Source: JBNKFV01 sp050289485 (GTDB lineage: Bacteria; Pseudomonadota; Gammaproteobacteria; Pseudomonadales; Cellvibrionaceae). From it: a DNA stretch of 64,000 bases. Made by a program: the position numbers and the translations under genes. The stretch is taken from NCBI GenBank assembly GCA_050289485.1, contig JBNKFV010000002.1, positions 32,421 through 96,420 on the forward strand. Reading direction: 5' to 3'. Below, one piece after another: positions 9,014 through 17,153 of the stretch. Under the pieces are notes generated by a model. That model was not told where the DNA came from. It ran no database searches and saw only the letters and a list, made by a program, of their open reading frames with translations. Each line of letters begins with the position of its first letter. The first letter of the stretch is position 1.

Positions 9014-9925
9014 TTACTCACCTATTGTGTGAAGTCCTCCAAAGTACTCCCAAAGCTCATGGCGGAACTCTCTTAATGATAACGCCTGTATGTTGAATGA
9101 GGCGTCTATTAAGGCGGCTGCATCACCCTGACTGTCGTCATCGGCGCTTTGGGTGACCAGGTCGCTAAATTTGAGTCGCTTTAGGCTCAGGTCATCATTA
9201 AGTATGAGTTGGAGCTTATCCTGCCAGTGAATAGCCAGTTTGCTCACCCGTTTGCCATTGTTGATATGGGCGTTAATTTCTTCACCAAACAGATCATGAC
9301 GTTTGCAACGCACCAGACTGCCGTCTTCACCAGGTTCCCTAAGCTCGCATTCATCGCCGATGGTGATGCCAGTGGGGACCGACTCTGCCTGTAGCCAGTG
9401 GGTCATAATCTGGTCTGGGGTGTCGTTTACCTGCGGTAATACCAGTGCCAGACTGCCTAGCGATTCGCGCAGCAGGTTAATCAGCGCCTCGGCTTTACTG
9501 TAAGTGCTGCTATCGATAACGAGCCAGCCGTCGGGGTCAAGGTAGGCAAAGGTTGTAGACTGCCGGGTGAATGCCCGAGGCAGGTTTTCATGAATCACTT
9601 CTTCTTTGATGGAATCACGTTCTTTTCGGTAAACCTTGCGATCTTCTTTTTCTTCCAGCAGGCTGATCTTCTCCTGGGTGAGCTCTTTGATCACGCTGGA
9701 CGGCAGCAGTCGCTCTTCCTTACGCATACAGAGTAAAAAAAAGCCATTGCTGGCATGACAAAGCTGGTCGGAGTGTTTGCCGAGCGGGGGTGTCCAGCCT
9801 GAGCGGCTTTGTTCCTGTTTACCACAGGGTGCGAAAGCCTGTTGGCTCAGTGCTTCTTCAAGTGATTCAGCAGTTTGGTTGAAGGGTTTGGTTAAACGAT
9901 AAAACAACAGATTTTTAAACCACAT
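9014..9925 (-). CDS. rdgC: Recombination-associated protein RdgC
   Basis: RdgC is a ring-forming nucleoid-associated DNA-binding protein that moderates RecA. The N-terminus MWFKNLLFYRLTKPF, the segment ALSQQAFAPCGKQEQSRSGW and the Lys/Glu-rich KEERLLPSSVIKELTQEKI are typical. The length from ATG 9925 is 303 residues, the family norm, and an in-frame start at 9946 would add seven unlikely residues. Confidence 0.95.
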   Translation of the reverse strand: MWFKNLLFYRLTKPFNQTAESLEEALSQQAFAPCGKQEQSRSGWTPPLGKHSDQLCHASNGFFLLCMRKEERLLPSSVIKELTQEKISLLEEKEDRKVYRKERDSIKEEVIHENLPRAFTRQSTTFAYLDPDGWLVIDSSTYSKAEALINLLRESLGSLALVLPQVNDTPDQIMTHWLQAESVPTGITIGDECELREPGEDGSLVRCKRHDLFGEEINAHINNGKRVSKLAIHWQDKLQLILNDDLSLKRLKFSDLVTQSADDDSQGDAAALIDASFNIQALSLREFRHELWEYFGGLHTIGE

Positions 9926-9953
9926 AGCATTCTTAATGTTGATCAATAGCAGA

Positions 9954-9978
9954 AAGCCCGGAACAGGGTTCCGGGCTT
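9954..9978 (-). terminator. Terminator of the fnr-DUF4202-sirB2 operon
   Basis: AAGCCCGGAAC (9954-9964) is perfectly complementary to GTTCCGGGCTT (9968-9978). Read on the minus strand the stem is followed by TCTGCT, and it lies 23 bp after the stop at 10002. The stem is strong and the T-tract weak. Confidence 0.6.
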
Positions 9979-10001
9979 GGTGAACGGGTGTTACGGGGAG
10001 C

Positions 10002-10367
10002 TTATGCCCAAGGCGTAGGGTTCTTGGTGATAGCTACGCTGACGATATAGCCAAAGGTGGCCAATGCTGCCAGCCAGGCACTAATACGCGCAGGTTTGGC
10101 AAAGTAGGGGCGTAATGCCACAACTCCCAATGCGATATATACCACCAGCGCTACCAGCTTGGCAGCAATCCAGTTATGGAAGCCAATTTGCTGCATCAGC
10201 AGCAATGCGCTAACCAGCAAAATAGTATCTATTATGTGGGGCGCAATCTTTACCCACTTTTTATACAGTATCGTCGAGCCGCTCATCATCAGCACCCCGC
10301 GCGCAAAAAAGCTCAGAAATGACAGGGCAACAAACGTAAGGTGAAGATGCTTTAGGGCAATGTACAT
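10002..10367 (-). CDS. SirB2 family integral membrane protein
   Basis: This 121-residue protein has four hydrophobic segments: LHLTFVALSFLSFFARGV, TILLVSALLLMQQI, LVALVVYIALGVVAL and WLAALATFGYIVSVAI. The opening YIALKHLHLTFVALSF and the Trp/Lys-rich loop ILYKKWVKIAPHIIDT are typical of SirB2. Function is unknown beyond an old link to invasion regulation in Salmonella. It is the last gene of an apparent operon with fnr and DUF4202 (12 bp gap). Confidence 0.85.
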   Translation of the reverse strand: MYIALKHLHLTFVALSFLSFFARGVLMMSGSTILYKKWVKIAPHIIDTILLVSALLLMQQIGFHNWIAAKLVALVVYIALGVVALRPYFAKPARISAWLAALATFGYIVSVAITKNPTPWA

Positions 10368-10379
10368 AGTTGTTTTCTT

Positions 10380-10970
10380 TTATGTTGTAGGTGATAAGGC
10401 TCGCTGCACAAGCGTCAGCATGGGTGACGGTAAGTCGAGCTTTAACGCAGCCTGTTGGCCTGCCGTCGACATTTTGTTCCAGGTTTTACGAATAATATCG
10501 ATCAATTTGTTGTCATTGTGTTTGGCTGCAAAGTCGGCCAGGTAAAATTGCAGAAACACAAGGCAAGCAACATCTTCGAGGGTTTGCACGTCGCTATCTT
10601 TCTTCAGGCGTTTTTTCTGCAAAATAGCTTTAACCCGTGTCTGATCGTCGGCGCTGTAACGGCACGCTTCCATAATGGCCGCCGTTTGTTCGCCGTGAAA
10701 TACAGCCAAGTCGGCACGCCATTTTTTATAGCCAGCCCGATCCATTGGGTAAGTGCTGCGAGGTATTTTCCAGCGCTGTATGTGCTGAGCTCTCGCTGCG
10801 ATCTGTAGAAGCTCGGAGGCATCTGGCGCAAATTGCTTCAAGCAGTCTGACATACGTTGGCCGTACAACAGCTCGTTGGCTACCGGTTGACCGTTAACGT
10901 CGGTCTGGTTGGGATCTTCCGCATTGGCGGCATCAATGCGTGTAAAAACCTCGGCTAAAGTTTTGGTCAT
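10380..10970 (-). CDS. DUF4202 domain protein
   Basis: This 196-residue soluble protein matches DUF4202: FTRIDAANAEDPNQ at the N-terminus, the central RAQHIQRWKIPRSTYP and WRADLAVFHGE, then EDVACLVFLQFYLADFA. His and Glu residues spaced like those of metal-dependent phosphohydrolases (HIQRW, FHGE) suggest an enzyme, but no reaction is known. It begins 6 bp after the fnr stop, so it is probably co-transcribed with the oxygen regulator. Confidence 0.8.
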   Translation of the reverse strand: MTKTLAEVFTRIDAANAEDPNQTDVNGQPVANELLYGQRMSDCLKQFAPDASELLQIAARAQHIQRWKIPRSTYPMDRAGYKKWRADLAVFHGEQTAAIMEACRYSADDQTRVKAILQKKRLKKDSDVQTLEDVACLVFLQFYLADFAAKHNDNKLIDIIRKTWNKMSTAGQQAALKLDLPSPMLTLVQRALSPTT

Positions 10971-10976
10971 TGCTAA

Positions 10977-11732
10977 TTAACCGGCAGGAATGCCAGCGGC
11001 TTCAGCAATGGCGCGCAAACCGGCAATATCAGTGATTTGAATGTCTTTCTTGTTCACGTTCAGAATGCTCTGCTTCTGGAAACGGCTTAGTACTCGGCTG
11101 ATAGTCTCCACCGTAAGGCCCAGATAGTTACCAATGTCGGCGCGTGACATAGGCAGAATAAAGTTGGTAGCTGATAGGTGACGCTGGCTGTTTCGGCGCG
11201 AAATGCTTAACAGTAACGCAGCAACACGCTCTTCAGCCGTATTTTTGCTCAGCAGGGTGATCATCTGCTGATCCTGAGTGATCTCGTTACTCATGATCTG
11301 GAAGAAATGGCGTTGCAGGCTGGGAATGGCAATACTCAGTTCTTCCAGGCGTGAAAAGGGAATTTCGCACACGGCTGTGGTTTCAAGGGCTATGGCCGAG
11401 TTGGTATAGCGGTTTTTGGCGATGCCGTCCATGCCGAGAATTTCACCTGGCAGATAGAAGCCTGTGACTTGCTCCTGGCCGTCGCTGGTAATGTTAACCA
11501 GCTTAACGGTGCCTGAGCGCACCGCGTATACCGATTGAAAAGGGCTGTTGGCACGATAAATATAGTCGCCCTTCTGCACCGGTCGGCTACGCTGAATAAT
11601 CTGATCCAGCTTCTCTATCTGGTCGATATGCAGACTGATGGGCAGGCATAGACCACTCAGCTGGCAATCGTTGCAGGAAACTTGAGGTGTAGTGTGGCAA
11701 CGGACGTTGCGGTAGGGTAGCGAATCTTTCAT
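10977..11732 (-). CDS. fnr: FNR/ANR-type oxygen-sensing transcription regulator
   Basis: This Crp/FNR-family regulator senses O2 through a [4Fe-4S] cluster. From ATG 11732 the cluster cysteines are C20, C23 and C29 (SCNDCQLSGLC), the same numbers as E. coli FNR, with the fourth near residue 120 (TTAVCEIPF). A cyclic-nucleotide-type beta roll follows (KGDYIYRANSPFQSVYAVRSG), then a C-terminal helix-turn-helix (SRADIGNYLGLTVETISRVLSRFQ). The length is 251 residues. The open frame extends to 11933, but that part does not resemble the family. DUF4202 and sirB2 follow at 6 and 12 bp. Confidence 0.95.
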   Translation of the reverse strand: MKDSLPYRNVRCHTTPQVSCNDCQLSGLCLPISLHIDQIEKLDQIIQRSRPVQKGDYIYRANSPFQSVYAVRSGTVKLVNITSDGQEQVTGFYLPGEILGMDGIAKNRYTNSAIALETTAVCEIPFSRLEELSIAIPSLQRHFFQIMSNEITQDQQMITLLSKNTAEERVAALLLSISRRNSQRHLSATNFILPMSRADIGNYLGLTVETISRVLSRFQKQSILNVNKKDIQITDIAGLRAIAEAAGIPAG

Positions 11733-12042
11733 GAACCAACATCCTGGTTTTAAGAGCGACTTCGAATGCGTCAAAAGTATGTGCATCGTATGATAGCCTA
11801 GTGCCGCTGGCCGCGTCACTATTTGTGGCTTGCTCTTTGCGGCAGGGTCTGCTCGGCAAAAAGGGTTACCAACGTCGCTCATTGGGCATGTGTGTATCTG
11901 CTGTATAGGGTATGGGGCACGTGAAGGCAACAAAATGGCACAAAAGCACGAAAATTATTACGATATTGAGGGTGGTGACAAGTTGTTCTTTACTTATAAC
12001 ACCTACGCTGCCTTCTAATTGAACAGACCAAGCCCTGAGAAT
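11733..12042. other. Gene-free stretch upstream of fnr
   Basis: This ~310-base stretch presumably holds the fnr promoter. I see no FNR-box palindrome (TTGAT-N4-ATCAA), no strong -35/-10 pair and no convincing gene. A 27-codon frame from 11936 has no family match. Confidence 0.4.
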
Positions 12043-12581
12043 ATGGATATGCGGGGGTCTTTGCGATTACTGTTGAACTATGGATTAACCACTTCTTCCG
12101 ATTGTCTACATCGGTCACATCAGCGCCGGGTGCGTTTGTCGCGTATTGTCTTTCTCTGTGCCATCGCCGTTGGACTATTGTTTTTCATACGCTCCCATCT
12201 TGGCGGGTATTGAATGGCATCAGTGGTCGCTCTCAATGGCGATAGTGTTATTGGTGATGGCGTTGTGGTTGTCTCGGCATGGCCGGTATTTACGGTTTAG
12301 CCTGCATTTGGCAATGGTGTGCATTGCTACTGCGGTGGTGGTTGCTATTTATTCCAGCGGGGGCTTGCAAATCACCAGCTTGCTCGGCTATTTCGACCCT
12401 ACACCGCAATCAACCGGCTGTATCAGGGCCATACTGAGTTTTCTGGCCTGGCGCTTGCGATAGCTTATCGTTATGTCAAATTGCATGGTGGGGAGCTTTC
12501 CGCCAATAGTATTGAGGGCGCGGGCATGGCGATAACGCTTGAATTACCCATCTACCCTCCGGAAGCTGGCGCAACATACTC
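12043..12581 (+). pseudogene. Decayed sensor histidine kinase (membrane domain joined to end of ATPase domain)
   Basis: Three frame segments together look like one kinase. Frame 1 (12043-12213) gives LLNYGLTTSSDCLHRSHQRR and a membrane segment IVFLCAIAVGLLFFI. Frame 2 (about 12195-12405) continues with membrane segments AIVLLVMALWL and MVCIATAVVVAIYSSGGL. Frame 1 resumes near 12400 with ALAIAYRYVKLHGGELSA and AGMAITLELP, the G2-box end of a HATPase domain. The phosphoacceptor His region, N box and G1 box are absent. So there is one frameshift plus an internal deletion. Confidence comes from the HATPase tail; the membrane part is weaker. Confidence 0.62.
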
Positions 12582-13913
12582 TTACATATGTCGCATCAGC
12601 ATGGCAAAGCCGCCATCTTCCGTTAGCGGCAGGCTGGCAGGCAATGGCAGTTTAACGGTATGGCCTGAGCCCAGTGCAGACTCTATACGTTCGCCTTTCA
12701 GACTTTCGAGGTGTTCAACGGTAAATGTCTGGTTGCCTGCGGGTGTTACCAGCTCAACCGTATCACCTACTGAAAACTTGTTTTTCACTTCCAGTGTCAT
12801 CCAGCCGTTACTGGCGTCGTACTGGAGAGCTTCGGCCACAAACTGTTGATTGGGATTGGCGCTGTTACCCACATTATAATTCTGGTATTCCGAAGGTACA
12901 TGGCGGCGGTAAAAGCCTTCTGTATAGCCGCGATTAGCTAGATGGTCCAGCTCGCTCATCCAATTCATGTCGAAGGACTTGCCGGTTTCGGCGGCTTTGA
13001 TGGCGGCGCTGTAAACTTGTGCCGTGCGGGCTACGTAGTAGTGAGACTTGGTACGGCCTTCGATTTTCAGCGAATGAATGCCCATTTTTACCAAGCGCTC
13101 TACATGTTGCACCGCACGCAGGTCTTTGGAGTTCATAATGTAGGTGCCGTGCTCGTCTTCATAAGCAGGCATGTATTCGCCTGGTCGGCTTTTCTCTTGC
13201 AGTAGCAGCGGTTGCACATCCTCTTCTGGTGTCCAGGTTTTAGGGTCGCTGTCGACAGGTGTTACCGGTATTAAATCGCCCAGTTCGTTCTCCTTGGCCG
13301 TGTGGGCGTTGTATTCCCAGCGGCAAGAGTTAGTACAGGCTCCTTGGTTAGAGTCGCGGTGCGTCATGTAGCCAGACAGCAAGCAGCGGCCGGAGTAGGC
13401 GATACACAAGGCGCCGTGAACAAAGACTTCCAGCTCCATTTCCGGGCATTGCTGGCGAATTTCTTCAATTTCGTCCAGTGACAACTCGCGGGAGAGAATC
13501 GTGCGGGTAATGCCTTGCTTGTGCCAGAATTTCACCGATGCCCAGTTTACGGCATTGGCTTGCACCGATAAATGAATGGGCATATCAGGCCAGGTTTCGC
13601 GTACCAGCATAATCAAGCCGGGGTCAGACATAATCAGCGCATCGGGCTGCATGGCGATAATCGGTTCAAGATCTCGTAAATAGGTTTTGACCTTATCGTT
13701 ATGAGGCGATAGGTTACTGGCAAGATAAAACTGTTTGCCCAGACTGTGGGCCTCGTTGATGGCTTCCGCAAGGTTTTCCAGGCGGTTAAACTCGTTATTA
13801 CGTACCCGTAGGCTGTAGCGGGGCTGGCCGGCATAGACTGCATCGGCTCCATAAGCAAACGCGTAGCGCATGCGCTTAACGGTACCGGCGGGAGATAGGA
13901 GTTCAGTGCTCAT
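12582..13913 (-). CDS. trhP: tRNA uridine-34 hydroxylation protein TrhP (peptidase U32 family, YegQ)
   Basis: TrhP supports prephenate-dependent, oxygen-independent formation of ho5U34. The N-terminal part is a U32 barrel beginning ELLSPAGTVKRMRYAFAYGADAVYAG. The cysteine-rich [4Fe-4S]-type segment GRCLLSGYMTHRDSNQGAC...SCRWEY lies mid-protein, followed by IHSLKIEGRTKSHYYVA. The length of 443 residues suits YegQ. It is convergent with the decayed kinase and divergent from the GGDEF gene. Confidence 0.95.
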   Translation of the reverse strand: MSTELLSPAGTVKRMRYAFAYGADAVYAGQPRYSLRVRNNEFNRLENLAEAINEAHSLGKQFYLASNLSPHNDKVKTYLRDLEPIIAMQPDALIMSDPGLIMLVRETWPDMPIHLSVQANAVNWASVKFWHKQGITRTILSRELSLDEIEEIRQQCPEMELEVFVHGALCIAYSGRCLLSGYMTHRDSNQGACTNSCRWEYNAHTAKENELGDLIPVTPVDSDPKTWTPEEDVQPLLLQEKSRPGEYMPAYEDEHGTYIMNSKDLRAVQHVERLVKMGIHSLKIEGRTKSHYYVARTAQVYSAAIKAAETGKSFDMNWMSELDHLANRGYTEGFYRRHVPSEYQNYNVGNSANPNQQFVAEALQYDASNGWMTLEVKNKFSVGDTVELVTPAGNQTFTVEHLESLKGERIESALGSGHTVKLPLPASLPLTEDGGFAMLMRHM

Positions 13914-14030
13914 GGAAAACCTCTGTCAATGGGCGCGATGGGGCGGCGATTTTACTAGAAACCCTCAGCAATTACAGGGGTTAACATGCAAAATTAGGCC
14001 TTGGCCGATTAGCGGTATGGCTTTGCCGTG

Positions 14031-15197
14031 ATGACAAGGCCAACTAAACGAGTACCCGGTGTGGATACAAAAACAGGTGATAAGGCACTCACGCAAGAGG
14101 CATTGGCCGCAGAGGTTGAGCGCCTGCAGCGTATGATTCGCGAGCTGGTGTCGCGTAGCGAAGATATCCAGCGGGTGCAGCAGCGCTTTCGCGATTTTGA
14201 ATATCACCTGCTCAATGCCACCACCTTTAAAGAATTGATGGACGTGTTTTTGATAAAAGCACGTTCACATTTCAAGCTGCAGGCAACCAGTTTTATAGCC
14301 CTGGATGAAAACGGCCACTTGGCTGACCTTATCAGCGAAACCAGTATTGGTTACTACAGCCAATCGTTACAGTTACGCCAACGTTCGAATTTTTTCGCGA
14401 CACTGTATGCGCAAAAGCCGCGCATTATCCTCACTCATTTGGATAGCCTTACCAGTACGCGTCTGTTTCCGGCCGCAGGCAATGTAGTCTCTGCCGCGTT
14501 GATGCCTTTGGTTCGACACCAGAAAATTATCGGCAGTTGGCATTTTGGCAGTGACGATGCCCATCGTTATGAACCCAGTAAAGGTACTGATTTTCTGCAG
14601 CATATGGCGTCGCTGGCGGCTATTTGCTTTGAAAACGCCGTGGCCATGGAACAGGTACAGCGCCAGGGAATGATTGATACGCTTACCCAGGTAAAAAATC
14701 GCCGAAGTTTTGAAGAGGAATACCCTAAAGAGCTCGACCGCGCGGTGCGAACGCAGCAGCCTCTTACCTGCCTGTTTATCGATGTTGATTTCTTTAAAAG
14801 TGTGAATGACCGTTATGGCCATGCGGCCGGCGATGCGTGTTTGAAATGTGTAGCCCAGCAGGTGCAAACACAATTACGTAAAACCGATCTGTTGGTGCGT
14901 TTTGGTGGCGAAGAGTTTGTGGTGCTGATGCCCGCCTGTAATGATCAGCAGGCCCGGCAGATTGCTGAGCGTATTCGGGCCCATGTGAAAATGCAGCCCA
15001 TTGATACGGGTGATGGTAGTTCCATTCATGTAACGGTATCGCTTGGGGTTGCCACCTGGGCCCCGGCCGATAACCAAGCCTGGGATGAGTCGGTGCGCAA
15101 AGTGATGGGCGACCGCATTCTTCAGCAGGCTGATCAGGCCATGTATCACGCCAAAGCTGGGGGGCGAAATCGCGTCGAACAGGTCAAGGTAGGGTAG
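14031..15197 (+). CDS. Diguanylate cyclase with N-terminal DUF484/GAF-like sensor
   Basis: This 388-residue cytoplasmic protein would make cyclic-di-GMP from two GTP. Residues ~20-50 are a coiled coil (EVERLQRMIRELVSRSEDIQ). Residues ~55-205 are DUF484/GAF-like (FEYHLLNATTFKELMDV...IGSWHFGS). The GGDEF domain starts near 215 (DTLTQVKNRRSFEEE) and carries the intact active site GGEEF. RKTD lies five residues before it, so a product-inhibition I-site is present. A GTG at 14028 is the alternative start. The 3' end overlaps the convergent cyclotransferase gene by 14 bp. Confidence 0.93.
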   Translation: MTRPTKRVPGVDTKTGDKALTQEALAAEVERLQRMIRELVSRSEDIQRVQQRFRDFEYHLLNATTFKELMDVFLIKARSHFKLQATSFIALDENGHLADLISETSIGYYSQSLQLRQRSNFFATLYAQKPRIILTHLDSLTSTRLFPAAGNVVSAALMPLVRHQKIIGSWHFGSDDAHRYEPSKGTDFLQHMASLAAICFENAVAMEQVQRQGMIDTLTQVKNRRSFEEEYPKELDRAVRTQQPLTCLFIDVDFFKSVNDRYGHAAGDACLKCVAQQVQTQLRKTDLLVRFGGEEFVVLMPACNDQQARQIAERIRAHVKMQPIDTGDGSSIHVTVSLGVATWAPADNQAWDESVRKVMGDRILQQADQAMYHAKAGGRNRVEQVKVG

Positions 15198-16044
15198 GGT
15201 TCTTGTTAACTGGCCAGGGGTTCGGCTGAATCAAATAGCGCGAATGCCAGTTTTTGCCAGTTACCCAGAAGGCGTGTTTGCCAGGTACGTAGGCGATGCC
15301 GTTCAGTACGTGATCCTGGCGGCTGTCATTATTATTGGCGCGGGTGAGTTCCGGCAGCGGCAGTGTTGCTAATACCTGCCCGGTTTTTGCATCGATGGCT
15401 AAAAGGTGTGATTCCTGCCACTGATTGGCCCAGATGACGCCGTCGATATATTCCAGCTCATTAAGGTTGTCCCATTCCACGGTTTTGAGGCTTTTCGGTC
15501 GTTGCTCGGTATGGTGAACAGTGATAATGCGTTCGATGGCAAAGGTTTGGGGGTTGCGGAAGAACAATTGGCTGCTGCCATTGCTCATGATTAGCTGGCT
15601 GCTGTTGTTGGTGAGCCCCCAGCCTTCGCCCTGATAGGGCAAGGTGCCTGTGGGGGTGAGCTGATCGTCAAACAGGTACAGCGTACCGTGCTTCCAGCTC
15701 AGCCAGTAGAAAGTGCCATTAAAATGGGCCAGTCCCTCGCCAAATACCTGGGGGTCGAGGTGGTAAATATGATTAATCTCGTTGCTATCCTGATGATACT
15801 GAATAATTTTCGAGCGGTGGTAGCGCCCGGTTGATTCGTAAATCCATTCGCCATCGGTGAGGAGTCCCTGGGTAAACCATTCTGTGTTATGTGGTTTTTG
15901 TTGCAGTAATTCGTAACCGATAACGGGTGGTTTGCCTGTTACCAGCCTGTTTGCAGGCGTGTCTGCTTGGGTGTGCGGCCACGTAACCAAAAATGCCACA
16001 CCCATTGCTAGCCGCAGGCAACGCTGAAAAATACGAGGGGCCAC
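15184..16044 (-). CDS. Exported glutaminyl-peptide cyclotransferase (plant/bacterial beta-propeller type)
   Basis: The enzyme cyclises N-terminal glutamine to pyroglutamate. The 286-residue protein starts with an exported leader (RLAMGVAFLVTWPHTQA) and shows the family signatures TEWFTQGL, QGEGWGLTNN and LNELEYIDGVIWANQW. A GTG start with AAGGA six bases upstream is used; the next in-frame ATG is at 16005. It is likely periplasmic. The tail-to-tail overlap with the cyclase gene is short and probably incidental. Confidence 0.88.
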   Translation of the reverse strand: MAPRIFQRCLRLAMGVAFLVTWPHTQADTPANRLVTGKPPVIGYELLQQKPHNTEWFTQGLLTDGEWIYESTGRYHRSKIIQYHQDSNEINHIYHLDPQVFGEGLAHFNGTFYWLSWKHGTLYLFDDQLTPTGTLPYQGEGWGLTNNSSQLIMSNGSSQLFFRNPQTFAIERIITVHHTEQRPKSLKTVEWDNLNELEYIDGVIWANQWQESHLLAIDAKTGQVLATLPLPELTRANNNDSRQDHVLNGIAYVPGKHAFWVTGKNWHSRYLIQPNPWPVNKNPTLP

Positions 16045-16095
16045 ATCAAGTCCTTGTGCCGGGGAAGTGGAGTGTGAGTATACCCTACCGGTTTA

Positions 16096-16428
16096 TTATT
16101 CGCTGGTCTCGTTGACAGCAGCCTGCCGCTGGGCTTCGCGTTCATTCACATAAGCGATGGCCTCTTTCACCGCGACAGTCACCTTGTCGTTCACTTCCTG
16201 CATTTCTTGTGGCGACATAAAAAATGTCATATCGACATCGTGGCGAATATAGCGCGGTGGTAGCCGGTTTAGGGCAACACAAGCGATATCGGCCAGGTAG
16301 TCGTGATCCTGGCGGGCGCGCTCGCTGGCGCGGGCAATTTCGTCGATAACCTGACTTTCGTAATAATTGTGAATGGTGTCTATACCACTTTCGATGCTTG
16401 TACGGTGTCTACCAGTCCCAAGTAACAT
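16096..16428 (-). CDS. ComFB family protein
   Basis: This 110-residue protein has the late-competence ComFB pattern: IHNYYESQVIDEIARAS, then DIACVALNRLPPRYIRHDVDMTFF, with a charged C-terminal helix. ComFB-type proteins in cyanobacteria have been reported as cyclic-di-GMP receptors, and a diguanylate cyclase gene lies about 0.9 kb away. That link is inference. ATG 16428 has GAGGA six bases upstream and is preferred over the GTG at 16434. Confidence 0.8.
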   Translation of the reverse strand: MLLGTGRHRTSIESGIDTIHNYYESQVIDEIARASERARQDHDYLADIACVALNRLPPRYIRHDVDMTFFMSPQEMQEVNDKVTVAVKEAIAYVNEREAQRQAAVNETSE

Positions 16429-16685
16429 GGTCACTCCTCGTGTTGTTTACGCGTTATCGTTATCAACATTGTAGACACTAGTGTAGGGCTCAAGCCAGCT
16501 GGTCAGGCCTCAACGAGGAGGGGGCATAGCTCCGGCACTGAAATTCGACGTCTTGGCCACGTGATCTACCAGGGGGTTGTCTGTAGCTGAACCGGCAGGG
16601 GCCGTTGAGAGGGAGGAATCCGCGACTGATTATTGCGCGGACTCAACACCTCTATCGCGATGGCTTTTCTGGCTGTATTGGCGGG

Positions 16686-17104
16686 TTAGTTGGTAAAAAA
16701 ATTGGGAAACAATTTTTCAAAATCGTTATTCATTTTTTCCACGTCGTTTGACTTCAACATGCCATTAGCCAATAGGGAGAGTTTTGCATACAGAAAGTGC
16801 ATAGCATCCATTTTGTTGATCTCAATCCGTTTATGCTCCACCGCTGGAAATTCCACACCGCCTTCACCGAGTGGAAAGATTCGAGCCATCATGTATTTGC
16901 TGTCAATATAATTTATTACCTGTTGGTCGAACGCTTCGTAGCTCATATTGAACACAGCCTGAAATGAGTCATCGACTGAATATCCTTTGTTCATCGCGTA
17001 TAGGAACTGATACATCTTTTTTCGACGCTCCGGGTCTGTATTCAGGTAGTGAATGACGGCGACCGATCGAGCATAAAATGTGTCAACAAAATGCGTGCCT
17101 TTTC
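16686..17104 (-). pseudogene. C-terminal remnant of a gene cut at the island edge
   Basis: The frame is open from just after a stop near 17105 to the stop at 16686, about 139 codons, without a proper start. It begins GTHFVDTFYARSVAVIHYL, continues NTDPERRKKMYQFLYAMNKG and has DDSFQAVFNMSYEAFDQQV. This pattern is the C-terminus of peptidase-like, DUF1570/TPR-associated proteins, whose normal partner sequence (the N-terminal catalytic part) is missing. The cut falls right where the sugar-acid island begins. An internal ATG at 17015 could give a 109-residue product, but I consider it a remnant. Confidence 0.6.
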
Positions 17105-17123
17105 AATCGGCAGGCAGCTTGTT

Positions 17124-17139
17124 TATTATTGATATAATA
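17124..17139. promoter_or_regulatory. AT-rich inverted repeat before the GntR gene
   Basis: TATTAT and ATAATA flank a TGAT spacer, and the right arm overlaps a TATAAT (17133-17138) that could be the -10 of the regulator gene. The right arm, ATAATACA, resembles AAAATACA in the larger palindrome at 18136. This suggests autoregulation by the GntR protein. Confidence 0.45.
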
Positions 17140-17153
17140 CATGAATCGCGTAA

